Below are positions 59,701 to 64,000 of a DNA stretch of 64,000 nt, piece after piece; position 1 is the first letter of the stretch; every line of letters begins with the position of its first letter. A model generated the notes under the pieces. The model had not been told where the DNA came from and did no database searches. It was given only the letters and a program-made list of their open reading frames with translations. The translations under genes and the position numbers were made by a program. The stretch is from Owenia fusiformis (lineage: Eukaryota; Annelida; Polychaeta; Sabellida; Oweniidae): the NCBI GenBank assembly GCA_903813345.2, contig CAIIXF020000008.1, forward strand, positions 27,820,822 to 27,884,821, given 5' to 3'.

Positions 59701-62700
59701 ACATATCATTATGAATCAAATATATTTTAGAGCTATATTTAGGATGAGAATTACAACTTTGAGTTAAAAAGAAGCCTACTAAATGAACATGTGTTTGTAA
59801 ATAATAACACTCACTGAGTTTTACTGATTCAAATTGAATTCATTTCAGGGGACGACAAACTCAGTGAACCAGAGTTTGAAGAGTGTCCACTTGTATTTGA
59901 GAACAGAGAACTGGATAGTGGTATGGACATACTTACTACATTATATAATGTTATTTCAATCAGATCTTGCCATTTGCAACGGTTTCAAGATCAATTAAAA
60001 ATTCACAAAATGGCAACTAGCATTTACATAGAACATGGATAATGTGAATGATTAATTTGTTGCATACTTAGATTAAAATTGTTGCTTTTCAAGTATTATA
60101 TGTAGATCTACAGTATTGAGTTTAAACTAGTGAAACACATTATAGATCTGAGCATCAGATCTCTTATAATTAACAAGGTGTCACTAAACTGTATATACAT
60201 GTATGTTTTGAACCACCATAACTGTATATCATATATTTTGTACTACTCTATTTAAATACAGGTTAATAAATTAATATTAATGACATTTATTGTACTTAAT
60301 GAAATTTATTTACAGATAAAGTTAAAGTCTTTTTGAAAGAGTTGAGAAATAAATCAATATTTATTTTTTCAGGGAAAGAGCCAAAGTTTGTTGCCAAACA
60401 AAGGAAAGACAGGAAGAAACAAAATTAATTATGAAGACTAACAAACAAATAAACAAAATAAACAAAAGACCAGAAACTAACAAGACAATTAAAAATTCTT
60501 TAAACAAACAATTAAACACAAATTTTAACAATGTACAATAGCCTTATCAACTTTCTAAACACTCTGTATACATTCATTGATGAGAAATAAACAAAATTGG
60601 TTTCAAAAAAGAATAAATATTTTTTCCATTCTTGTTAGAGTTTAGAATCCTCTTGGAAAAAATGCCAATGAGAATAATACAAATATTTTCAAAAAATTGG
60701 TACTGCTGGATTCTTGTATTCAATAATGTCTCATCTGTGTTCCAATGAGCACCATCAAGAGACTTTATAATGTAACTAACTTTCTTTTCTGTAAATATTA
60801 GAACCTGATTCAATGGTGAATAATATTATTAATACCACCTTCTTTACCTAGCAAATCCAACAAGATGTTACATTAGAAATGTCACCACCTGCCCTTATGT
60901 TACAGACTCCAAACACCAACCACTGAATGGTGACCACCAACTGCCAAACACCATCCACAAACATGAAAAAATTGGAGACTATAACAATGTCACCACTTCT
61001 GATGGTAACATAAAAACTAATCATGTCTCCACCATTTGCTGAAAATTACTTTATGATGGTAACATTTTTCATCGAAAAAACATCCACAATAAACATGCAG
61101 CACTGAATGGTGTGATAATAGAAAATGGGTCCTATTAACTTAGAATGCCCTATCAAATAGTACAAAGCTACAGGTACATGTAAAATAACCACTGTCTGCA
61201 CTAGGAAAAAACTGATTTTCTCACAGATTTCATTATATATGAAGTAAGAATTACATATAAAAAGCTTTAAAAAATGCAAATTACCTAAAAACTCTGATTC
61301 TTCATCATGTTCATCTGTTTCCATCTCCTCCTCAGATGCATTATGGGATTTCTGGCAAAGCATGATGGGTAGAATTCCCTTTTGAGCAATCCATTTGGCG
61401 ACTACTTCTGCCATTACACCTGGTAATGAAAAGTAATTAGAAAAGAAACTCTACACAATTTCCACCGACCATCACATGGATGGTGTACGTAGAATTTTGA
61501 TATAAAAAACCCAATAGATTTTAGCATGAAGTAATGGTGGATGACTACAGAACATGATTATTACTAACAATGTTAACACTATTTAATTCATTCTTCTACA
61601 GATGCATTTTTGGGAGCACAATCCACCAACCTCTCCCACCCTCAAGCAGCTTGTTTACAGACACACTGATCCTCTCTCCCTTTGTCTTAGGCTCTCCTTT
61701 GGGCTGCAGCTTTAATAATGCGCTGATTGCCAGAACATCTTCTAGCTGTTTCACTAGTATATTCCAATGTGTCATGTCCATGGTAAGACTCTCCCAATCA
61801 GCTTCCAATACATCCATGCTACTCTCTTGCTTTTCTTCATTCTGAAAAGTACAATGGAGTCTTTTGTTCAATCACATACATGGTTAGGTTTAGAGGGGGT
61901 ACTGAAAGTTGTTTGGCCTTTTGAAGAAGGGGATATTACAGTTCTAGATGTTCACATTCAATAACATCCTTGAAAAATGTTTTTAGATCAAGTCACATCC
62001 CTAAAAAAATAAATTGCCTGGACATTCTTAGACAAGTTCCAAAATGCCGCCTGGAAAACTGATCATAACCTAGCATCCAAGGGGTCCAATAAAAATGATT
62101 ATGAATTTACAAATAAATTACAGTGACACATGCATATTCAAACACCTCCCTAATCCAAACACTTTTCAATGTGAACACTTTTTCTTGTTCCCAATTTTTT
62201 TCTCTCCCATTGACCCACATATTAAAAACCTCAAAATGTGAACACCTGGTATTCCAACCACTTTTGGCTCTCCCATTGACTCACATATTAAAAACCTCAA
62301 AATGTGAACACCTGGTATTCCAACCACTTTTGGCTCTCCCATTGACTCACATATTAAAAACCTCAAAATGTGAACACCTGGTATTCCAACCACTTTTGGC
62401 TCTCCCATTGACTCACATATTAAAAACCTCGAAATATGAACACCTGCTAATCTGAACACTTTTGGCCAGTTCCAGTGATGTTCGGATTAGACAGGTTTTA
62501 CTGTTATCAAACACACACAATATACATATACATGTATATAATATACCTGGTTTTCTGGCAGCAGTTGTGAGGCTTGCAAGCTAGTGGCTACAGACCTGCC
62601 TGTAATGACAGCTCCTAGTGCGGCTGATGGGTTGAACGAAGCACAACATTTATCTCTGACATTCTGCCACCAGGGCGACTGCTTGTTGTGGTCCACGTTG

Positions 62701-64000
62701 ATATCACTGATATCTTAAAGTAAAAATGAGTTTTAGTTATCATTTACTTTTGTATACATTTATAGACCTGGCACACTGGCATTACATCATGTTCAAACAA
62801 GTATGGTAAAGTTCACTGAAGTAAAGTGATCCTTTATCAAATGAAATCATGAACATATCGCTTCATACTATGCAACATAGGATAGATAAAAAGTAGATAT
62901 TGACATGGTGCAAGATATCTACAATTGATAGCCATTGATCTGAATTAGGGTTACTACAAACAAGGTAGTAATCAAACAGCACTCTCATGCAAAATCCGCA
63001 GATTCTGGTAAAAAGGAGGTAAGTTCTCTTTTATTGCTTTATCTTTTTAAAAATCATTTATTCGATTGGGTCATGCCTTCAAGTTTCTTGATATCATTCT
63101 CTGATGGGGGTGGTTGCTTACAAGGGGCCTATAATGTTGATTTTGGTAAACAACTTTACTGTTAAGTTATTTTTGTTTTACCTTTTAGTTGTGTGATACT
63201 GTGCATGAGATTGTATAGGTTTGGCAAAGTAGTCCAATCAACTGCATCTTCTGATAGCCAAAGCTCTAACACTAGGTCCTAAAATGGGAAAAAGTATCAA
63301 CAATCAACATATCATGTAATTTTATAATTTAGAAAATTAGTTCAATTGAGTTCCATTGTTTTAATCTTTAGTTTGTTTCATAAAATAACATAGAATATCT
63401 TGATCAATTGAGTTCAACCAGGTCCAACATTCTATGTACCCAATTAAATCAAAATGCATGTACTGAAACTGAACTGAAATTAAAGATAACCTCACCCTAA
63501 TCTTTCTAATGTACATACCATCAGTTGGTCTTCAGGTATCTCACAGAATTGAAGGAGAACACCTAGTTCAGTTGCTGCACTGCCTTGTATACTTGATCGA
63601 AATATAAACGTTGCTGCAACAAACAAAGAGTATCCATTTATAGTAAAATATCCAGAGATTTGCTGCATCATATAATAGGATCATATCCATTTATAGTAAA
63701 ATATCCAGAGATTTGCTCCATCAAACAATAAGATTGTATCCATTAAATTAGTAAAATATACATTAGAAGTATACATTTATAGTAAATTATTCACAGATTT
63801 GTGTTTTAAAAACAGTAAATATGTACACCATATGTAACTTAAACTGGCAAGGGTTTCACTAGCTAGTTTCTGTTGTTTTTCAGGACTTTTCAACTTTCCC
63901 ATTGTTAAATTCATGATTTCCATTAATTTTGCCTGTTGTTTTCATTTATTTAGCCTGTTGTTAGAAATTCTACTGAAACCCCTGAACTGCATCTCAAAAA
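47720..64000 (-). CDS. RAB3GAP2: Rab3 GTPase-activating protein non-catalytic subunit, C-terminal half (14 exons; gene continues beyond window)
   Basis: Non-catalytic partner of the Rab3GAP complex, which acts on Rab3 and is an exchange factor for Rab18 in membrane traffic. Fourteen minus-strand exons give 628 residues plus a stop. All junctions are GT-AG and every phase is consistent. Recognised family segments are SVNKLLEGG, ANCSWEYIVLWNKDPE, CIMMWNMFL, EKVGKAPKDRLCRR, MKSVKPISLFDAK and GSQLLLLAGQRVAHFM. The vertebrate protein is about 1,390 residues, so roughly the last 45% is here. The upstream exons lie to the right of the window. Exons: 63,613-63,519; 63,278-63,182; 62,713-62,547; 61,841-61,631; 61,419-61,285; 53,661-53,555; 53,165-53,099; 52,667-52,561; 52,218-52,144; 50,799-50,587; 50,012-49,920; 49,654-49,436; 49,061-48,903; 48,023-47,880. 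The 7.6 kb intron holds another gene on the opposite strand. Confidence 0.92.
47722..47727 (-). terminator. Polyadenylation signal AATAAA
   Basis: TTTATT on the plus strand reads AATAAA on the minus strand, about 155 bp after the stop codon of the Rab3GAP2-like gene. This is a plausible 3' end. Confidence 0.5.
47880..48023 (-). CDS. RAB3GAP2: RAB3GAP2-like, last coding exon
   Basis: Acceptor TTCCTTTTCAG. It encodes DFSTLHCANPPLSDTATLMG, then GHSEYNLAIALVEVVQGLM and TAA. It is phase 0 at the start and 48 codons long including the stop. Confidence 0.9.
   Translation of the reverse strand, partial: DFSTLHCANPPLSDTATLMGHVVNQLAEGHSEYNLAIALVEVVQGLM
48642..48702. repeat. 23-bp tandem repeat, three copies
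   Basis: The unit is TTCCCCAAATAAGAAATGTGG with slight variation. It lies in the last intron of the Rab3GAP2-like gene. Confidence 0.7.
48903..49061 (-). CDS. RAB3GAP2: RAB3GAP2-like, second last coding exon
   Basis: Encodes ILLAVSDNAVMGSQLLLLAG, QRVAHFMLK and PTLSTWIRQL (53 codons, phase 0-0). The donor is GTATAG. This is the conserved helical C-terminal region of the family. Confidence 0.9.
49345..49418. mobile_element. Mini inverted-repeat element, TA-flanked
   Basis: CAGGGTGACCCATAAAAACAG pairs with the inverse ending GGGTCAACCTG. It is flanked by TA on both sides and lies 17 bp beyond the donor of the exon at 49,436-49,654. The ends look like those of Tc1/mariner-type MITEs. Confidence 0.55.
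49436..49654 (-). CDS. RAB3GAP2: RAB3GAP2-like exon
   Basis: 73 codons, phase 0-0: FMKRVIANAVQTLRDPDEKS, IKWPSLMQTLAEDFGLDQDE, LTRHHVLELYSIAEDKLAEE. The acceptor is TTCTATTCCAG. The donor after GAA GAG is GTTACA, slightly weak but in phase with the next exon. Confidence 0.9.
49920..50012 (-). CDS. RAB3GAP2: RAB3GAP2-like exon
   Basis: 31 codons, phase 0-0: GKAAFFKELHSHPLLP, then SSVRDIRKQ. The acceptor is TATTTTTTTCAG and the donor is GTTTGT. Confidence 0.9.
50068..50226. mobile_element. MITE with G/C-tract and CTGGCTA termini (copy 1)
   Basis: It shares AAAATCATGCAGTTTTCC, ATTCTGAGCA and AGTGAACCCCCC with the reverse complement of 58,156-58,298. It ends CCTGGCTATGGGCCTG. It lies in an intron of the Rab3GAP2-like gene. 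Confidence 0.6.
50587..50799 (-). CDS. RAB3GAP2: RAB3GAP2-like exon
   Basis: 71 codons, phase 0-0: ANCNVSEIPIFNIEDMWQTI, KGPTPLAELAVDQRETNYGL, LEFTMKSVKPISLFDAK. The acceptor is ATTTGTTGTAG and the donor is GTATGT. Confidence 0.92.
51569..51607. repeat. Two tandem copies of a perfect 19-bp palindrome
   Basis: ATGTAGTATAATACTACAT occurs twice with one base between. It is intronic. Confidence 0.7.
51728..51804. repeat. 26-bp tandem repeat, three copies
   Basis: The unit is AATAGGAATGCATTGTTAGT plus CATGA and a base, nearly perfect. It is in the same intron as the palindrome pair. Confidence 0.75.
52144..52218 (-). CDS. RAB3GAP2: RAB3GAP2-like exon
   Basis: 25 codons, phase 0-0: DVGLSDIGLVKFVETMCEFL, KTMMQ. 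The acceptor is TTTCTGTTTTAG and the donor is GTGGGC. A dead duplicate of this exon lies immediately upstream at 52,232-52,305. Confidence 0.9.
52232..52305 (-). pseudogene. Degenerate tandem duplicate of the DVGLSD exon
   Basis: It follows an acceptor-like CTTTTTTAG and reads DVGLIDTRLVKFLEH, then a stop codon where the true exon has ETMCEF. The preceding intron sequence is also duplicated (AGAAACAATCTG/A). It would break the protein if spliced in. Confidence 0.65.
52561..52667 (-). CDS. RAB3GAP2: RAB3GAP2-like exon
   Basis: Starts in phase 1 and ends in phase 0: VCIMMWNMFLKKKLMTTAQL, then EKVGKAPKDRLCRR. The last motif is among the most conserved in the family. Donor CGA|GTAAGT. Confidence 0.93.
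52918..53074. mobile_element. MITE with GTCACATTTG termini (copy 2)
   Basis: It runs from AGTCACATTTGCTG to the inverse TCAAATGTGAC. Inner inverted repeats are CACAAAATTGA and TCAATTTTGGG. It is related to 22,814-23,025 and intronic. Confidence 0.6.
53099..53165 (-). CDS. RAB3GAP2: RAB3GAP2-like exon
   Basis: A 67-bp exon, starting in phase 0 and ending in phase 1: VVSSLLHSVEYLQCIQNAVL, QHG. The donor is GTGAGT and the acceptor is ATATTTTCAG. Confidence 0.88.
53555..53661 (-). CDS. RAB3GAP2: RAB3GAP2-like exon after the large intron
   Basis: Starts in phase 1: QLEDVQRRLPHSLDSDVLMA, then NCSWEYIVLWNKDPE. The acceptor is TTTGTTTAG and the donor is GTAAGA. It joins in phase with the exon at 61,285-61,419, across an intron that contains the EF-hand precursor gene. 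Confidence 0.92.
54375..54930. repeat. Tandem array of about 150-bp units with CCAAAATGGCCACC
   Basis: About four units begin near 54,381, 54,541, 54,690 and 54,835. Each has GGAAAATCCAAAATGG, AATCAGTTCTAAAC, AAAATTTCAGATG and AAACCTGTA. It lies in the large intron of the Rab3GAP2-like gene. Short open frames across it are by-products of the repeat. Confidence 0.7.
55061..56557 (+). mobile_element. mariner-like DNA transposon, decayed
   Basis: Terminal inverted repeats CGAGGGTTGATCTAAAAG and the inverse of CAAGGGTTGATCCAAAAG extend about 70 bp. They are flanked by the TA dinucleotide (55,059-55,060 and 56,558-56,559). Near the right end are transposase remains DNTPFHTS, then after a frameshift HTFSPDLSPSDFYLYGELKD. 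These contain two of the catalytic aspartates of the DD34D-type nuclease. The N-terminal DNA-binding region is not recognisable. It is inactive and lies in the large Rab3GAP2-like intron. Confidence 0.75.
56912..56919 (+). promoter_or_regulatory. TATA box of the EF-hand precursor gene
   Basis: TATATAAA is followed about 30 bp later by the likely start of a short non-coding exon. That exon ends at 56,996 with GATAAG|GTATGT. Confidence 0.6.
56943..56996 (+). other. Probable non-coding first exon of the EF-hand precursor gene
   Basis: Located from the TATA box upstream and the strong donor AAG|GTATGT. It has no ATG in a good frame. It would splice to 57,870. The transcription start is an estimate. 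Confidence 0.5.
57759..57815. mobile_element. Mini inverted-repeat element
   Basis: CAAGGTGACACAAAAG and the inverse of ACAGGGTGGCACAAAA surround a short loop. It resembles 49,345-49,418. It ends 54 bp before the coding exon at 57,870. Confidence 0.45.
57870..58113 (+). CDS. EF-hand precursor, first coding exon (signal peptide and cationic segment)
   Basis: The acceptor TTTTTTTATTTCAG is 19 bp before the ATG at 57,889. It encodes 75 residues and ends LELRDV before donor GTAAGT (phase 0). The whole cationic segment is on this exon and the EF-hands are on others. Confidence 0.85.
57889..60428 (+). CDS. Secreted precursor: cationic four-cysteine peptide plus paired EF-hands
   Basis: Four coding exons (57,889-58,113; 58,995-59,148; 59,849-59,920; 60,373-60,428) give 168 residues. 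Residues 1-23 form a signal peptide (MKVYCGLLALVLISALVLPG). Residues 24-60 are basic and amphipathic with four cysteines (SWFRRVVAKVKSVFCNTVVS, CRWVNRRVC). GKR follows, a possible dibasic cleavage and C-terminal amidation site. The acidic rest has a canonical EF-hand loop DTNEDDYIDAEE and a second one DIDGDDKLSEPE split by an intron. The C-terminus is basic (KQRKDRKKQN). The layout resembles a defence-peptide precursor with an anionic pro-region, but I know no exact family. It lies wholly inside a Rab3GAP2-like intron on the opposite strand. Confidence 0.85.
58156..58298. mobile_element. MITE with G-tract and CTGGCTACGG termini (copy 2)
   Basis: It runs from AGGTCCGTAACCAGC to CTGGCTACGGGTCTG, with long G-runs inside both ends. 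It starts about 40 bp after the exon donor at 58,113. It is the inverse of the copy at 50,068-50,226. Confidence 0.6.
58995..59148 (+). CDS. EF-hand precursor, second coding exon (EF-hand 1)
   Basis: The acceptor is TTTTCATTAATCAG and the donor is GTGAGT. It encodes DDEEHVCPIPVSFDYF, the loop DTNEDDYIDAEE and RMVIDPCDID. It starts in phase 0 and ends in phase 1, inside the second EF-hand loop. Confidence 0.85.
59849..59920 (+). CDS. EF-hand precursor, third coding exon (rest of EF-hand 2)
   Basis: The acceptor is TTCATTTCAG and the donor is GTATGG. It encodes GDDKLSEPEFEECPLVFENR, ELDSG. Phase 1-1. Confidence 0.85.
60373..60428 (+). CDS. EF-hand precursor, last coding exon
   Basis: The acceptor is TTATTTTTTCAG. 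It encodes KEPKFVAKQRKDRKKQN and TAA. A polyadenylation signal AATAAA is at 60,586-60,591. Confidence 0.82.
60586..60591 (+). terminator. Polyadenylation signal of the EF-hand precursor gene
   Basis: AATAAA lies 158 bp after the stop codon. Confidence 0.5.
61285..61419 (-). CDS. RAB3GAP2: RAB3GAP2-like exon before the large intron
   Basis: Phase 1-1: VMAEVVAKWIAQKGILPIML, CQKSHNASEEEMETDEHDEE, SEFL. The acceptor is TTCATTACCAG and the donor is GTAATT. It is followed by the 7.6 kb intron holding the nested gene. Confidence 0.92.
61631..61841 (-). CDS. RAB3GAP2: RAB3GAP2-like exon
   Basis: Starts in phase 0, ends in phase 1: NEEKQESSMDVLEADWESLT, MTHWNILVKQLEDVLAISAL and SVNKLLEGGR. The donor GTTGGT is weak but is the only one that keeps phase with the next exon. 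Confidence 0.9.
62175..62460. repeat. 66-bp tandem repeat, about four copies
   Basis: The unit contains CTCCCATTGACTCACATATT and CACCTGGTATTCCAACCACT. Because 66 is a multiple of three, open frames of 97-110 codons appear on both strands. They are by-products and not genes. It lies in an intron of the Rab3GAP2-like gene. Confidence 0.8.
62547..62713 (-). CDS. RAB3GAP2: RAB3GAP2-like exon
   Basis: Starts in phase 1, ends in phase 0: DISDINVDHNKQSPWWQNVR, DKCCASFNPSAALGAVITGR, LQASQLLPENQ. The acceptor is TTTTTACTTTAAG and the donor is GTATAT. Confidence 0.9.
63182..63278 (-). CDS. RAB3GAP2: RAB3GAP2-like exon
   Basis: Starts in phase 0, ends in phase 1: DLVLELWLSEDAVDWTTLPN, LYNLMHSITQLK. 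The acceptor is TTCCCATTTTAG and the donor is GTAAAA. Confidence 0.9.
63519..63613 (-). CDS. RAB3GAP2: RAB3GAP2-like exon, most upstream in window
   Basis: Starts in phase 1: TFIFRSSIQGSAATELGVLL, QFCEIPEDQLM. The acceptor is GTTTGTTGCAG and the donor is GTATGT. The preceding exons lie beyond 64,000. Confidence 0.88.
63631..63745. repeat. Local tandem duplication of about 64 bp
   Basis: TATAGTAAAATATCCAGAGA occurs twice with matching flanks (ATCCATT), plus a weaker third copy near 63,778. It is intronic. Confidence 0.6.

Noticed and set aside
62123-62459. Open frames of 97-110 codons on both strands made of a 22-residue repeat
   Set aside because: They are produced by a 66-bp minisatellite inside an intron; there is no start context, no splice support, and both strands are open for the same reason.

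Overview
This is a window of animal nuclear DNA: AT-rich, with genes in pieces, GT-AG introns, many retrotransposons and many short inverted-repeat transposons. The secreted-protein exons (CCP/sushi, calcium-binding EGF, C-type lectin) and the kinds of LINE present suggest a marine invertebrate, most likely a lophotrochozoan such as a mollusc or brachiopod. The species cannot be fixed from the sequence alone.

Left part (1-16.7 kb): two tandem CCP exons on the minus strand, then one EGF exon and one C-type-lectin exon on the plus strand, all pieces of secreted or surface protein genes. One LINE copy appears cut in two. Its 5' half is at 1.09-3.09 kb and its 3' half at 15.04-16.68 kb, and the two halves abut at the same codon. 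About 11.9 kb of other DNA, including the EGF and lectin exons, lies between them. That DNA also holds a palindromic element, a 1.26 kb foldback element with a LINE tail nested in it, and several MITEs.

Middle part (16.7-47.6 kb): mostly repeats. There is a TTAA-flanked MITE, tandem arrays, and a small minus-strand gene for a secreted basic peptide at 22.4-22.8 kb. A repeat-rich block at 24.4-28.1 kb contains two foldbacks. It is followed by an apparently intact plus-strand LINE (ORF1 and ORF2 overlap by 10 bp) and a complete minus-strand LINE of a different lineage, bounded by a 12-bp target-site duplication. The second LINE carries a variant 2A-like motif between its N-terminal membrane segments and its endonuclease. 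A decayed third LINE (about 42.6-47.6 kb) is interrupted by a 1.29 kb foldback element whose ends are minisatellites and which is flanked by an 8-bp duplication.

Right part (47.7-64 kb): the 3' half of the Rab3 GTPase-activating protein non-catalytic subunit gene (RAB3GAP2-like), minus strand, 14 exons with fully consistent splice phases and 628 encoded residues. Its 7.6 kb intron (53.66-61.28 kb) contains a complete plus-strand gene. That gene encodes a 168-residue secreted precursor: signal peptide, cationic four-cysteine segment, Gly-Lys-Arg processing site, then an acidic region with two EF-hand loops. This nested gene, the foldback with minisatellite ends, the split LINE and the 2A-like LINE are the most interesting items. 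Many stretches show no gene and are marked as such.
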